Below, in pieces: positions 18,373 to 28,528 of a stretch of DNA of 64,000 bases (its first letter is position 1; each line of letters starts with the position of its first letter). The stretch is from Marinobacter salarius (GTDB lineage: Bacteria; Pseudomonadota; Gammaproteobacteria; Pseudomonadales; Oleiphilaceae): assembly GCA_000831005.1 (NCBI GenBank), contig CP007152.1, positions 3,720,001 to 3,784,000 of the forward strand, given 5' to 3'. A model generated the notes under the pieces. It saw only the letters and a program-made list of their open reading frames with translations, ran no database searches and was not told the DNA's origin. A program made the translations under genes and the position numbers.

Positions 18373-19497
18373 ATGAGTACACGCACCCAATTACGTCATG
18401 CCCGTCGCCTGGTAATAAAAATCGGAAGCGCCTTGCTAACCAACGATGGCAGGGGGCTGGATGTTGCTGCTCTCGGGTTGTGGGTGGACCAGATTGCAGA
18501 GTTGGTCACTGCTGGCGTTGAAGTGGTGGTGGTGTCATCGGGCTCTGTGGCCGAAGGCATGAGCCGGCTGGGTTGGACCGTTCGCCCTGAGCAACTGCAT
18601 GAGCTTCAGGCTGCAGCCGCAGTTGGTCAGATGGGGCTGGTGCAGACCTGGGAAGCCCAGTTCAAACGACATGATTTGCACACCGCACAGGTCCTGCTGA
18701 CCCACGACGACCTGTCTGATCGCAAGCGATACCTCAATGCTCGTAGCACCTTGAGGGCGCTGCTCGACTTCGGCGTTGTGCCCATCGTCAACGAAAACGA
18801 TACCGTCGTTACCGACGAAATTCGCTTCGGCGACAACGATACCCTGGGTGCATTGGTCGCCAACCTGATCGAAGCTGATGGTTTGATTATTCTTACCGAC
18901 CAGCTCGGCCTTTTCGACAAGGACCCTCGCAAGAACCCTGATGCCCGACTGGTCGGCGAGCGCCGCGCCAGCGACACCGAACTCGATGCCATGGCGGGTG
19001 GTGGTGCTGGCGTGCTGGGCCGCGGCGGAATGCAAACAAAGGTCCGTGCCGCCCGCCTGGCTGCCCGATCCGGCGCCTTCACCGTCATCGTCGGCGGCAG
19101 AATCGAAAAAGCCATCTCTCGCCTGCGCGACGGCGACAGCATCGGCACCCTGCTGCTCCCCGAACAGGGTCGAATTGCCGCCCGCAAACAGTGGCTCGCC
19201 AGCCACCTTCAGACCCGCGGCAAGCTCACCCTTGATCAGGGTGCTGTCAACGTCCTCTGCCGCGGTGGTCGCAGTCTTTTACCGGTTGGCGTAAAAAGCG
19301 TTTCCGGTCAGTTCCGTCGGGGTGAAATGGTCTCCTGCGTCGACGAAAGCGGCAAAGAAATCGCCCGCGGCCTGGTCAATTACGATGCTGACGAAGCCAG
19401 AGCCATCGCTGGCCGCTCCAGCAACCGGATAACGGAGGTTCTGGGTTACATCTCAGACGAAGAAATGATCCACCGCGACAACATGGTGATTGTGTAG
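18373..19497 (+). CDS. proB: Glutamate 5-kinase
   Basis: ProB phosphorylates glutamate, the first step of proline synthesis. The amino-acid kinase domain (residues about 8-260) shows RLVIKIGSALLTNDG, VVVVSSGSVAEGM, IVNENDTVVTDEIRFGDND and GGAGVLGRGGMQTKVRAA. A C-terminal PUA domain follows (RGKLTLDQGAVNVLCRGGRS, VNYDADEARAIAGR). The 374-residue length is typical. The ATG at 18373 is chosen because MSTRTQLRHARRLVIKIGSA fits the family; an in-frame upstream start would run through the palindromic element. It lies downstream of obgE as in Pseudomonas. Confidence 0.95.
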   Translation: MSTRTQLRHARRLVIKIGSALLTNDGRGLDVAALGLWVDQIAELVTAGVEVVVVSSGSVAEGMSRLGWTVRPEQLHELQAAAAVGQMGLVQTWEAQFKRHDLHTAQVLLTHDDLSDRKRYLNARSTLRALLDFGVVPIVNENDTVVTDEIRFGDNDTLGALVANLIEADGLIILTDQLGLFDKDPRKNPDARLVGERRASDTELDAMAGGGAGVLGRGGMQTKVRAARLAARSGAFTVIVGGRIEKAISRLRDGDSIGTLLLPEQGRIAARKQWLASHLQTRGKLTLDQGAVNVLCRGGRSLLPVGVKSVSGQFRRGEMVSCVDESGKEIARGLVNYDADEARAIAGRSSNRITEVLGYISDEEMIHRDNMVIV

Positions 19498-19521
19498 GCG
19501 AGTAAGATAATCGGCAGGCAC

Positions 19522-19551
19522 AAAAAAACCGGCCCATCAGGCCGGTTTTTT
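19522..19551. terminator. Bidirectional Rho-independent terminator between proB and rpsT
   Basis: The stem of A-run plus CCGGCC (19523-19534) pairs with GGCCGG plus T-run (19540-19551) around a 5-base loop. It serves both convergent genes, proB and rpsT. Confidence 0.92.
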
Positions 19552-19572
19552 CATTCAGGTTCCGAAGAAGCG

Positions 19573-19842
19573 TTACGCGCTCTTCAGAGCCTTGATGCGG
19601 GCGCTCAGACGGCTCTTCTGACGAGCAATCTTGTTCTTGGCGAATACGCCCTTGTTAACCATGCTGTCCATAATCGGCTGAGCCTTCTGGAAAGCTGCTT
19701 GTGCTTCCTCTGGCTTGCCGGCCTCAATGCTGGCCTGGACCTTTTTGATGTAAGTGCGCGCCATGGAACGCAGGCTGGCATTGTGCTTGCGGTTCTTCTC
19801 GTTCTGACGTGCGCGCTTCTTGGCTTGCGGGGTATTTGCCAC
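19573..19842 (-). CDS. rpsT: 30S ribosomal protein S20
   Basis: S20 binds 16S rRNA in the body of the small subunit. The 89-residue basic protein begins (M)ANTPQAKKRARQNEKNRKHN and ends RQKSRLSARIKALKSA. The start is a GTG at 19842, supported by CAGGAG upstream and the exact family N-terminus. An ATG 24 codons upstream has no homology. A GTG or TTG start is typical for rpsT. It is transcribed divergently from murJ. Confidence 0.95.
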   Translation of the reverse strand: MANTPQAKKRARQNEKNRKHNASLRSMARTYIKKVQASIEAGKPEEAQAAFQKAQPIMDSMVNKGVFAKNKIARQKSRLSARIKALKSA

Positions 19843-19943
19843 CGTATAACTCCTGAGATCTGTGAAATCCGAAATTCGTTGTGAATCGATTCGTAAAAAT
19901 CGCGGGCGCGCCAAAACCAGCGCGTCGAAATAAATGACGCGGA

Positions 19944-19972
19944 ACTATGCCGCCAAAGCCCCAAAATGTCAA
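19944..19972 (-). promoter_or_regulatory. Predicted sigma-70 promoter for rpsT
   Basis: On the minus strand, TTGACA (19972-19967) and CATAGT (19949-19944) are separated by 17 bp, about 100 bases upstream of the rpsT start. The -35 is perfect; the -10 is 4/6. Confidence 0.6.
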
Positions 19973-20131
19973 GGCTCAACGCTATTTCATCCCGGTATCT
20001 CCGGCTCCTGTGGTAAACTCGCCGCTCATCGCCGGAGAGTCCCGTGAAGGCCCTAAGGAATTACCGAAATATGGCCTGCTACATCCCGGATGCATCCAGA
20101 AAACACTGAACCATTGTCCAGGCCAAGAATG

Positions 20132-21709
20132 TCGTCCGAACCTGAGCAGACAGAAGCACCAAAGGCTTTGCCCAAGCCGCCAGGGCTGTTGAGGTCATCT
20201 GGAGTCGTTGGCTCAATGACAATGCTGTCGCGAGTTCTCGGTTTAGTCCGGGATATGGTGATTGCTCGTTATTTTGGTGCCGGGGCGGGCGCCGACGCGT
20301 TCTTCGTGGCCTTCAAAATTCCAAACTTCCTGCGTCGCCTGTTTGCCGAAGGCGCTTTCGCGCAGGCCTTTGTGCCGGTGCTTTCCTCGTATCGACAGCA
20401 GGAGTCCGTCACCGAAGTCCGGCGCCTGGTCAATGCGGTGGCAGGCGCCCTTGGGCTGGTATTGTTGGGTGTGACGGCAGTTGCCATGCTGGGGGCGCCG
20501 TTGCTGACGGCTGTGTTTGCACCTGGCTTTCTCGGTGACGACCTCAAGTTCGGCCTGGCCAGCGATATGCTGCGTATTACCTTTCCGTATTTGTTACTGG
20601 TCTCTTTGACGGCGTTTGCGGGTAGTATTCTCAACAGCTACGACCGCTTCGCCGTTCCTGCGTTTACGCCAGTGTTGCTCAATCTGGCGATGATCGGCGC
20701 GGCCATATTCCTTTCACCCCTGATGGAAACGCCTGTCATTGCGTTGGCTTGGGGAGTGTTTATCGCCGGAGCGTTGCAGCTGTTCTTTCAGTTACCCTTC
20801 CTGATGCAGTTGGGGTTGATGCCGCGGCCAAAAGTGGATTACAAGCACGAAGGGGTCCGTCGCATCATGACGTTGATGGTGCCTGCGTTATTCGGGGTCT
20901 CCGTCAGCCAGATCAATCTGCTTCTGGACACTGTTCTCGCGTCGTTTCTGCAGACCGGCAGTGTGTCCTGGCTTTACTACTCGGATCGCCTGTCGGAGCT
21001 ACCCCTGGGCGTATTTGGTATCGCTATTGCCACGGTGATTCTTCCCAGTCTGTCCCGCAAACACGCAACGGAATCGGCAGACCAGTTTGCTGCAACGCTG
21101 GACTGGGCTGTGCGGGCGGTGCTGCTTATAGGTTTGCCTGCCGCGTTGGCCCTTGCTCTTCTGGCTGAGCCATTGATTGCGACTCTGTTCCACTACGGAG
21201 AAGTTACCGATCGCGACGTCACCATGGCGGCCAAAAGCCTGCGAGCATACTCCGTCGGATTGCTGGCCTTCATGTTGATCAAGGTGCTGGCGCCGGGGTA
21301 TTTCGCACGGCAAGACACCAAGACGCCGGTTAAAATCGGCATTATCGCGATGGTGGCCAATATGGCCTTTAACCTGGCGCTTATCTTTCCCCTGGCACAT
21401 GCGGGACTGGCGTTGGCAACTTCGCTGTCTGCGTGGTTGAACACGGCGCTCCTGTGGCGTGGCCTTATCCGGGAAGGTGCCTGGAAATGGCAGCCGGGGT
21501 GGGCCCGATTCCTGGTTCAGATCGGACTTGCCAATGCGGCCCTGGCTGCGGTCATCCTCTGGCTACAGCCGCCAGTGGGTCAGTGGCTGATGGCAGGCGG
21601 TCTCCAGCGGGCCACGGATATGGGTATTCTCGTAGTCTCGGGCGTTGCGGTGTACTTTATTGTGTTGGCATTGACCGGGGTTCGGGTAAGACATTTTCGC
21701 CACAGGTAG
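20132..21709 (+). CDS. murJ: Lipid II flippase MurJ
   Basis: An inner-membrane MOP-superfamily flippase that exports lipid II for peptidoglycan synthesis. The 525-residue protein is almost entirely hydrophobic segments (about 13-14 helices). It contains the family N-terminal segment SMTMLSRVLGLVRDMVIARY, then GADAFFVAFKIPNFLRRLFA with its conserved arginines, and SWLYYSDRLSELPLGVFGIA. I prefer the start MSSEPEQTEAPK at 20132; an in-frame ATG at 20090 has no better ribosome binding site. The gene is divergent from rpsT and upstream of ribF, as in Pseudomonas. Confidence 0.93.
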   Translation, partial: SSEPEQTEAPKALPKPPGLLRSSGVVGSMTMLSRVLGLVRDMVIARYFGAGAGADAFFVAFKIPNFLRRLFAEGAFAQAFVPVLSSYRQQESVTEVRRLVNAVAGALGLVLLGVTAVAMLGAPLLTAVFAPGFLGDDLKFGLASDMLRITFPYLLLVSLTAFAGSILNSYDRFAVPAFTPVLLNLAMIGAAIFLSPLMETPVIALAWGVFIAGALQLFFQLPFLMQLGLMPRPKVDYKHEGVRRIMTLMVPALFGVSVSQINLLLDTVLASFLQTGSVSWLYYSDRLSELPLGVFGIAIATVILPSLSRKHATESADQFAATLDWAVRAVLLIGLPAALALALLAEPLIATLFHYGEVTDRDVTMAAKSLRAYSVGLLAFMLIKVLAPGYFARQDTKTPVKIGIIAMVANMAFNLALIFPLAHAGLALATSLSAWLNTALLWRGLIREGAWKWQPGWARFLVQIGLANAALAAVILWLQPPVGQWLMAGGLQRATDMGILVVSGVAVYFIVLALTGVRVRHFRHR

Positions 21710-21711
21710 GT

Positions 21712-21717
21712 TATAAT
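21712..21717 (+). promoter_or_regulatory. Possible -10 element upstream of ribF
   Basis: A perfect TATAAT lies 58 bases before the ribF start and just after the murJ stop. I see no convincing -35 at 16-18 bp, so this is tentative. Confidence 0.3.
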
Positions 21718-21774
21718 CGCGCGTTTTCTCACCAGTGAAACCATACACCGCTGGCAAACAAGGGTTCGCTTTAC

Positions 21775-22746
21775 ATGCGTCTGATCCGGGGCCTGACCAA
21801 CCTGAAAAGCCTTTCGCAGCAGGACGAAGCTCCGCTCGCGGACGGGTGTGTCGCTACCATCGGAAACTTCGATGGGGTTCACCTTGGGCACCAGACCATC
21901 ATTGACCAGGTTCATGAAAAAGCACTGGAGCTCGGCGTGCCTTCCGTGGTGATGGTCTTTGAGCCCCAGCCCCGTGAGTTTTTCCAGGGCCGTGAAGCAC
22001 CACCAAGGTTGATGCCGTTCCGGCAGAAATTCGAATCGCTGTTGGCGTCTGGCATCGACGTTGTCCTGTGCCTGCGTTTTAACGAGCGCTTCCGGAGTTA
22101 CTCTGGTATGGGCTTTATTGAGGACGTTTTGATGGATGGCCTTGGTGTTCGCCATCTTGTCGTAGGAGACGATTTTCGTTTCGGTTGCGACAGGGCCGGC
22201 GATTTTTCACTGTTGCGGGAAGTAGGCGAGCAACGCGGCTTCACGGTGGAAAACACCCGTACCGTGACGGTGCATGGCGAGCGTGTCAGCAGCACCCGTA
22301 TTCGAGGTGTGCTTTCAGAGAACCGGATCAACGACGCCGAGGATTTACTGGGGCATCCTTACCGCATCCGAGGGCGAGTCGTTTATGGTCGCCAGTTGGG
22401 GCGGCAGATTGGCGCGCCCACGGCGAACATCCTGTTACCTCATATGCCGGCGCTGCGAGGGGTCTACGTGGTAAGCGCTACCCTTGAAGATGGCCGTGTT
22501 CTGGACGGTGTAGCCAACATCGGTCTGCGCCCCACAGTGGACGGTAAGCAGCCGGCCCTGGAAGTGCACCTGTTTGACTTTGCTGGCACACTTTATGGCC
22601 AGCGTCTTGATGTGGTTTTCCGCCATGCCCTGCGGGACGAGGTGAAATTCGACTCGGTGGATGACCTCAAGGAGCAGATTGCCCGTGACTTTGACGATGC
22701 GCGGGCGTGGATTGCAGGCAATGGCTCCTCAGCCACCGGACATTGA
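21775..22746 (+). CDS. ribF: Bifunctional riboflavin kinase/FMN adenylyltransferase
   Basis: RibF converts riboflavin to FMN and then FAD. The N-terminal adenylyltransferase domain has ATIGNFDGVHLGHQ near residue 27 and VVGDDFRFGCDRAGD near 127. The C-terminal kinase domain has SENRINDAEDLLGHPY, GRQLGRQIGAPTANI and GVANIGLRPTVDG. The length, 323 residues, is slightly above the E. coli protein. It starts the ribF-ileS-lspA-fkpB-ispH series and completes flavin synthesis begun by the genes at 5-8 kb. Confidence 0.96.
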   Translation: MRLIRGLTNLKSLSQQDEAPLADGCVATIGNFDGVHLGHQTIIDQVHEKALELGVPSVVMVFEPQPREFFQGREAPPRLMPFRQKFESLLASGIDVVLCLRFNERFRSYSGMGFIEDVLMDGLGVRHLVVGDDFRFGCDRAGDFSLLREVGEQRGFTVENTRTVTVHGERVSSTRIRGVLSENRINDAEDLLGHPYRIRGRVVYGRQLGRQIGAPTANILLPHMPALRGVYVVSATLEDGRVLDGVANIGLRPTVDGKQPALEVHLFDFAGTLYGQRLDVVFRHALRDEVKFDSVDDLKEQIARDFDDARAWIAGNGSSATGH

Positions 22747-22781
22747 CCGACATTTAACAACCTGAGCTACGCACCATTACC

Positions 22782-25600
22782 ATGAGCGACTACAAGCACA
22801 CTCTGAATCTGCCTGAAACTGCCTTTCCCATGCGCGGTAATCTGGCCAAGCGCGAGCCTGACATGCTCCAGCGCTGGCAAGACCTTGACGTATACGGCAA
22901 CCTGCGCAAGCAGCGTGAGGGGCGGGACAAGTTCATCCTCCATGATGGCCCTCCCTACGCCAATGGCAGCATTCATATCGGTCATGCGGTCAATAAAATT
23001 CTCAAGGATATGATCGTCAAATCCCGCAGCTTCATGGGTTACGACGCGCCTTATGTGCCGGGCTGGGACTGCCATGGCTTACCAATTGAGCACAAGGTGG
23101 AGCAGGAGATTGGCAAGGCGGGTGTGAAGGTGGATTACAAGACCTTCCGTCAGGCCTGTCGTGATTACGCTACCAAACAGATCGCCGGCCAGAAGGCCGA
23201 TTTCATCCGCCTTGGGGTGATGGGTGAATGGGAAAAGCCGTACCTGACCATGGACCCGAAGGTCGAGGCGGGCATTGTGCGTGCTTTGGGCAAAATAGTC
23301 GCCAAAGGCCATCTGGTGCGGGGGTTCAAGCCGGTGTACTGGAGCGTGGTCGGTCAGTCTGCACTGGCGGAAGCCGAAGTTGAGTACCAGGACAAGACGT
23401 CAGTACAGATCGATGTGCGGTTCACGGTCGTAGACCAGGCGCGCGTGCTCGACCTGTTTGGTACCGACAAGGGCGAGGGTGATGTGTCGGTTGTTATCTG
23501 GACGACGACACCCTGGACCATTCCCGCCAACCAAGCTGTTTCACTGCACGCTGAGCTGGAATATGCCTGGTACAGACCGATGCCGGACATGGACGGGAGC
23601 GTATGATCCTCGCCGCGGACATGGTGGATGGCATCATGTCGCGTTGGGGTGTTGAGAACTATGAGGTACTGGCGACTGTACCAGGCGCCACGCTGGAAAA
23701 ACTGAATCTGCATCATCCGGTGTATGACAAGCAGGTGCCGCTGGTCCTGGGCGACCATGTGTCCACCGACGCTGGTACCGGCGCCGTCCACACGGCCCCC
23801 GATCATGGCATGGAAGACTTTGAAGTGGGGAAGGCCTACGGCATTGATACCATCAGCCTGGTCAAGGCCGATGGCACCTATACCCAGGCCGCCGGTGAGT
23901 TTGCTGGCGTTCACGTCTACAAGGCGGATGACCCTGTGTGTTCAGCTCTGGAACGCGAGGGCAAGTTGGTCCGGGCGGAGAAGTTCAGCCACAGCTACCC
24001 CCATTGCTGGCGTACCAAGACACCGTTGATCTACCGAGCCACCCCTCAGTGGTTTATCAGCATGGAGAAGGAAAACCTCCGTGACGACGCCCTGGAAGCC
24101 ATCAAGGGTGTGCGCTGGGTGCCTGCCTGGGGGCAGAACCGCATCGAGGCCATGTTCAGGCAATCCCCGGACTGGTGTATCTCGCGCCAGCGTACCTGGG
24201 GTGTGCCGATCACACTGTTTATCCACAAGGAAACGCAGGAACTGCATCCGGATACCCAGAATCTGATTGAGGCGGCAGCGAAGGAAATCGAAAAGGGCGG
24301 TATTGACGCCTGGTACGACATCGATACCACAGAGCTGCTGGGCAGTGATGCCGACCAGTATGAAAAGGTGTTGGATACCCTGGACGTATGGTTTGATTCC
24401 GGTGTCACACACGAATCCGTGCTGCGCCCCCGCACCGAACTGGGTCAGTTCCCAGCAGATATGTATCTGGAAGGTTCAGACCAGCACCGTGGCTGGTTCC
24501 AGTCGTCCCTGAAAACCTCCATCGCGATGAACGGCGTGGCGCCGTATAAGCAGGTGCTGACTCATGGCTTCACCGTCGATGGTAAGGGCCGCAAGATGTC
24601 CAAGTCCCTGGGCAACGTGATCGCGCCCCAGGAAGTGATGAACGAGCTGGGTGCCGATATCCTGCGTCTATGGGTGTCCGCGACCGACTACAGCGGTGAA
24701 ATGACGGTTTCCAAGGACATCCTCAAGCAGACTGCGGACGGTTATCGTCGTATCCGGAATACCGCTCGCTTCCTGCTCAGCAACCTCACCGGTTTCGATC
24801 CGGAGCAGCATGCCGTAGCGCCAGAGGATATGATCGCGCTGGACCGCTGGATGGTCGACAAGGCCCTGCAGCTGCAGACGGAGCTGCATGAGGATTACCA
24901 GAATTACGCGTTCCTGCGCATCTACCAGAAGGTGTACAACTTCTGCGAGGCCACCCTGGGCGGGTTCTATCTGGATATTATCAAGGACCGGCAATACACC
25001 ACTCAGGCCGACAGCCGCGAGCGTCGCTCCTGTCAGACGGCCCTGTTCCATGTGGCGGAAGCGCTGGTGCGTTGGATTGCGCCGATCCTGAGTTTCACGG
25101 CCGATGAAATCTGGCAGCACCTGCCCGGTAAGCGTGGCGATACCGTGTTCTACGAAACCTGGTATGAAGGCCTGACAGCACTGCCGGGCGACGCCGAACT
25201 GGGCCGTGATTACTGGAGCCGTATTTACAGCGTTAAAGAAGCGGTGAATAAGTGCCTGGAAGAGGTTCGTGGCAGGGGAGAAATCAAAGGTTCCCTCAGT
25301 GCGGAAGTGACTCTCTACTGCGAAGGCGACCTTGCCAAGGATCTGCAGTACCTTGGTGAAGAGTTACGCTTTGTGCTGATTACGTCGGAAGCCACGGTAG
25401 CACCGGTGTCTGACGCCGGCGACGCGGAGCCGACGTCCCACGAGGGATTGCTTGTAAAAGTAAACCCCGCCGGACACGCCAAGTGTGAACGCTGCTGGCA
25501 TCATCGGGCCGATGTCGGTCAGAGTGAGCAGTATGGCGACCTGTGTGGTCGTTGTGTGACCAACGTGGAAGGGCAGGGCGAGTCCCGCTCGTTTGCCTGA
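22782..25600 (+). CDS. ileS: Isoleucyl-tRNA synthetase, one frameshift
   Basis: A class I synthetase that charges tRNA-Ile and edits valine. Motifs: HIGH-type PPYANGSIHIGHAV near residue 58, the editing domain from about residue 190, KMSKS near residue 605 and a C-terminal zinc site KCERCWHHRADVG with LCGRC. The frame breaks near 23567: one C missing from GCCCTGG turns LEYALVQTDAGHGRERMILA into a premature stop, with the remainder readable from 23603. Corrected length is about 939 residues, the family size. It lies 35 bases after ribF. Confidence 0.95.
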
Positions 25601-25625
25601 TGGACGTCGCCTTGTGGAAAGCGTA

Positions 25626-26144
25626 ATGACCAATACGGAAGAAACCGGCTCCAAGCTCCGCTGGCTCTGGCTGGCGGTGCTCGTTATCGTGCTGGACCTT
25701 GGGAGCAAGGCCATGGCTACGGCCATGCTGACCTATGGCAACCCGGTACCGGTAATGCCACTGTTCAATCTGACCTTGCTGCACAACACCGGTGCGGCGT
25801 TTAGCTTTCTGGCCGGTGCCGCAGGTTGGCAACGCTGGTTTTTTGTCTCCCTGGCACTGGTGGTCAGCGTAGTTCTGGTTGTATGGCTGAAATCCCTGCG
25901 GCGCCATGAAACCTGGTCGGCGATTGCCATCGTATTAATCCTTGGCGGCGCGCTGGGTAACGTTTACGACCGCGTTGTTCATGGCTACGTGGTCGACTTC
26001 CTGCATTTTTACTGGAACGGCTACCATTTTCCCGCTTTTAACATCGCCGATACGGCCATCACTATTGGTGCCGGTATGATGATTCTGGATATATTCCGCA
26101 AGCCCCGGGAACCGGATGCGGACAACAGGAGCGACAATCGCTGA
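25626..26144 (+). CDS. lspA: Lipoprotein signal peptidase
   Basis: LspA is the inner-membrane aspartic protease that removes signal peptides from prolipoproteins. The 172-residue protein has four hydrophobic segments. Conserved motifs are NTGAAFSFLAG near residue 55 and the catalytic aspartates in GNVYDRVVHGYVVDFLHF and FNIADTAI near residues 115-145. I choose ATG 25626 (MTNTEETGSKLRW), 11 codons inside the longest frame, to avoid a weak upstream start. It overlaps fkpB by one base (TGATG). Confidence 0.95.
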   Translation: MTNTEETGSKLRWLWLAVLVIVLDLGSKAMATAMLTYGNPVPVMPLFNLTLLHNTGAAFSFLAGAAGWQRWFFVSLALVVSVVLVVWLKSLRRHETWSAIAIVLILGGALGNVYDRVVHGYVVDFLHFYWNGYHFPAFNIADTAITIGAGMMILDIFRKPREPDADNRSDNR

Positions 26145-26596
26145 TGAAAGAACTTCCCGTAGATCAGGGCACTCGCGTTACGCTTCATTTTGCGTTGAAG
26201 TTCAGTGACGGTGAGATCATTGATTCCACTTTCGAGAAAGAGCCGGCAACACTGGAGATTGGTGACGAGAACCTGCCGGAAAATTTTGAGGCCTACCTGA
26301 TGGGTATGACGGCGGGCGACCGCAATAGCTTCGAAGTACCTCCTGAAAAGGCCTTTGGGCAGCATAATCCGAGTAACGTGCAAACGTTCAAGCGGAGTGA
26401 GTTCAGCGCGGACATGGTGCTTGAAAAGGGGGTTATGATCTCATTCGCGGATGCGCGTCAGAGTGAGTTGCCGGGCGTCGTTAGCCGTGTGGAAGGGGAT
26501 CAGGTCGAGGTGGACTTTAATCACCCTCTGGCGGGGCGTACACTGACATTTGAAGTGGAAGTTATTGATGTGGAGCCTGTTGGTCGGGCCCACTAA
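26144..26596 (+). CDS. fkpB: FKBP-type peptidyl-prolyl isomerase, SlpA type
   Basis: A short FKBP-fold prolyl isomerase and chaperone in the cytoplasm. The 150-residue product shows VTLHFALKFSDGEIIDSTF, GDENLPENFEAYLMGM and the insert-in-flap region PPEKAFGQHNPSNVQTFKR, ending with FNHPLAGRTLTFEVEVIDVE. It overlaps the lspA stop and precedes ispH, which is the conserved ileS-lspA-fkpB-ispH order. Confidence 0.95.
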   Translation: MKELPVDQGTRVTLHFALKFSDGEIIDSTFEKEPATLEIGDENLPENFEAYLMGMTAGDRNSFEVPPEKAFGQHNPSNVQTFKRSEFSADMVLEKGVMISFADARQSELPGVVSRVEGDQVEVDFNHPLAGRTLTFEVEVIDVEPVGRAH

Positions 26597-26655
26597 GCGC
26601 ATTTTGGTCCTCCCTCAGGCTTCTGCAAACTTGTTTGATATCTCAGGGCAATTCT

Positions 26656-27606
26656 ATGCAAATCCGACTCGCTAATCCTCGTGGTTTCTGTGCCGGTGTC
26701 GACCGCGCTATCGAAATAGTGAACCGTGCCCTGGATGTCTTTGGTGCGCCCATTTACGTGCGCCATGAAGTGGTGCATAACAAATTTGTGGTGGACAATC
26801 TGCGCAACCGCGGCGCTATCTTTGTGGATGAGCTGGAAGAGGTGCCGGACGACAAGCTGGTGATCTTCAGTGCCCACGGTGTGTCCCAGGCGGTGCAGAA
26901 TGAAGCCGCGCGCAGGGGGTTGAAGGTGTTCGACGCAACCTGTCCTCTGGTAACCAAGGTTCACCTCGAAGTGATGAAGTACAGTCGCGATGGGCGTGAA
27001 TGCATCCTCATTGGCCACCATGGTCATCCAGAGGTGGAAGGCACCATGGGGCAGTATGACCATGGCAACGGTGGCGATATCTATCTTGTGGAGGACGAGA
27101 AAGACGTTGCCGAACTGGTCGTGAAAGATCCGTCCAGGCTGTCTTATGTAACTCAAACCACGCTTTCCATGGACGACACGGCCCGAGTCATCGATGCCTT
27201 GCGTGAAAAGTTCCCGGACATTCAGGGCCCTCGCAAAAACGATATCTGCTACGCCACGCAGAACCGTCAGGATGCTGTGAAGCAGTTGGCCGGTGACTGT
27301 GACCTAATGCTGGTAGTGGGTTCGCCGAACAGTTCCAATTCCAATCGATTGCGGGAGTTGGCCGAGCGCATGGGAACGCCTGCCTATCTTATAGACCAAT
27401 CAAATCAAATAGATCCGACGTGGCTCGAGGGCAAGCAATCCATTGGCGTGACTGCTGGCGCGTCTGCCCCGGAAATACTGGTCAATGAGGTAATTGCGCG
27501 TTTAAGGGAGCTTGGCGGCGAGGTGCCCGAAGAGATTGAGGGCAGGGAGGAGAATATCGTTTTCTCGATGCCTAAAGAATTGCGAATCGATGCCATCGAA
27601 GTCTGA
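26656..27606 (+). CDS. ispH: 4-hydroxy-3-methylbut-2-enyl diphosphate reductase
   Basis: The iron-sulfur enzyme for the last step of the MEP isoprenoid pathway, giving IPP and DMAPP. The three cluster cysteines are visible in NPRGFCAGVDRA (residue 12), FDATCPLVTKVH (near 96) and NDICYATQNRQ (near 197). The 316-residue length equals that of E. coli. The ATG at 26656 is chosen because MQIRLANPRGFCAG is the family start. It converges with pilE. Confidence 0.97.
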   Translation: MQIRLANPRGFCAGVDRAIEIVNRALDVFGAPIYVRHEVVHNKFVVDNLRNRGAIFVDELEEVPDDKLVIFSAHGVSQAVQNEAARRGLKVFDATCPLVTKVHLEVMKYSRDGRECILIGHHGHPEVEGTMGQYDHGNGGDIYLVEDEKDVAELVVKDPSRLSYVTQTTLSMDDTARVIDALREKFPDIQGPRKNDICYATQNRQDAVKQLAGDCDLMLVVGSPNSSNSNRLRELAERMGTPAYLIDQSNQIDPTWLEGKQSIGVTAGASAPEILVNEVIARLRELGGEVPEEIEGREENIVFSMPKELRIDAIEV

Positions 27607-27636
27607 TTGTGATGGCATCGTTCGTGTCATATTCGT

Positions 27637-28080
27637 TTACCAGCACCCTGTTGCCTGGTCTGCGCCGCGATTACCCTGTTCATCCAGCGTAAGAGTTCCA
27701 CAATCATCGTCTGTCTGAGGTCCGGTTGGAACTGCCTGCAAGGTAAACGCATTCCGGGCTACGTTCCCCACAAAGCTGATATCGTAGAACGCGTCTCCGT
27801 TCTGCGGCGACTGATCGAATGGCAAAACAGGATTATTACCCCCATCGCGATAATCAAAACCGTTGGAGTATCGACGCTCCATCCATTGGGTGAGTTCTAG
27901 CAGGTCTGCCTGCGCAGTTGTTCGTCGGGTTTGCTCCATCTGGCTCTGATAAAGAGGAAGCGCTATTGCTGCGATGATGGCAATGATCGCGACCGCAATC
28001 ATCATCTCGATCAACGTAAAACCTGAGTTCGAGTGAGTCTTCAAAATCGTTATCCCTCTTAGTTTACTAGTGGTCGCCAT
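27637..28080 (-). CDS. pilE: Type IV pilin-like protein PilE
   Basis: A minor pilin of the type IV pilus. The prepilin peptidase site GFTLIEMMIAVAIIAIIAAI lies after a basic leader of about 19 residues, with glutamate at +5. The mature domain has TTAQADLLELTQWMERRYSN and a cysteine pair near the C-terminus (DDDCGTL and TGCW) that would form the D-loop disulfide. It is the last gene of the minor-pilin cluster, 11 bases after pilY2, and the same position next to ispH is known in Pseudomonas. Confidence 0.92.
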   Translation of the reverse strand: MATTSKLRGITILKTHSNSGFTLIEMMIAVAIIAIIAAIALPLYQSQMEQTRRTTAQADLLELTQWMERRYSNGFDYRDGGNNPVLPFDQSPQNGDAFYDISFVGNVARNAFTLQAVPTGPQTDDDCGTLTLDEQGNRGADQATGCW

Positions 28081-28090
28081 TCCCGCCTGG

Positions 28091-28468
28091 TCAGTTCAGG
28101 ACTTCTACTTTTTGTACCAGACGAGCACCAGTTTGTTGATCTGCGACGCCTCCGAGCTCCAGCTTGAGACGATCACCCTCTACGAGCCGCTGGACGACTT
28201 GTTCCCGGGACCATGAGGCACCGTTGAAGGTAATGACACGTTCCAGCACGAACGAATTATCATCAACAATCAGTATGAAAGAGTCGGGATGGACAGAATT
28301 CACCGTTCCCTCAAAAGACACGGTTCTGAGGGACATAGGATTGCCGTCGACAACCTCATCATCCGCTTGAGCGGATGATGCCAGAAATCCACTTGTAATA
28401 GCTGTAAGAGCGAATACGGCGATGACAAGAACTCTGTGTAATTGAAACGGTAGTAAGCGAGAAATCAT
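28091..28468 (-). CDS. pilY2: Small exported protein in PilY2 position
   Basis: A 125-residue protein with a signal peptide (hydrophobic residues about 12-30, then SSAQA before the mature start). The mature region contains SFEGTVNSVHPDSFILIVDD and GDRLKLELGGV, suggesting a small beta-rich fold. Its position between pilY1 and pilE, size and export match PilY2 of Pseudomonas, whose exact role is unclear. I assign it mainly by synteny. Confidence 0.7.
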   Translation of the reverse strand: MISRLLPFQLHRVLVIAVFALTAITSGFLASSAQADDEVVDGNPMSLRTVSFEGTVNSVHPDSFILIVDDNSFVLERVITFNGASWSREQVVQRLVEGDRLKLELGGVADQQTGARLVQKVEVLN

Positions 28469-28528
28469 AGTCTTTTCCTGCTACTCAAATAAAAGATAGG
28501 AACACTGTTCTAGGTGTGAGGCAGCTTC

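Noticed and set aside
18193..18390. Palindromic element B as an ordinary Rho-independent terminator of obgE
   Set aside because: There is no T-run after the stem, the core carries conserved inner hairpins, and the other copies lie in divergent spacers where no gene ends.
23603..25600. A second, truncated isoleucyl-tRNA synthetase gene
   Set aside because: It is the remainder of ileS after a one-base loss near 23567.
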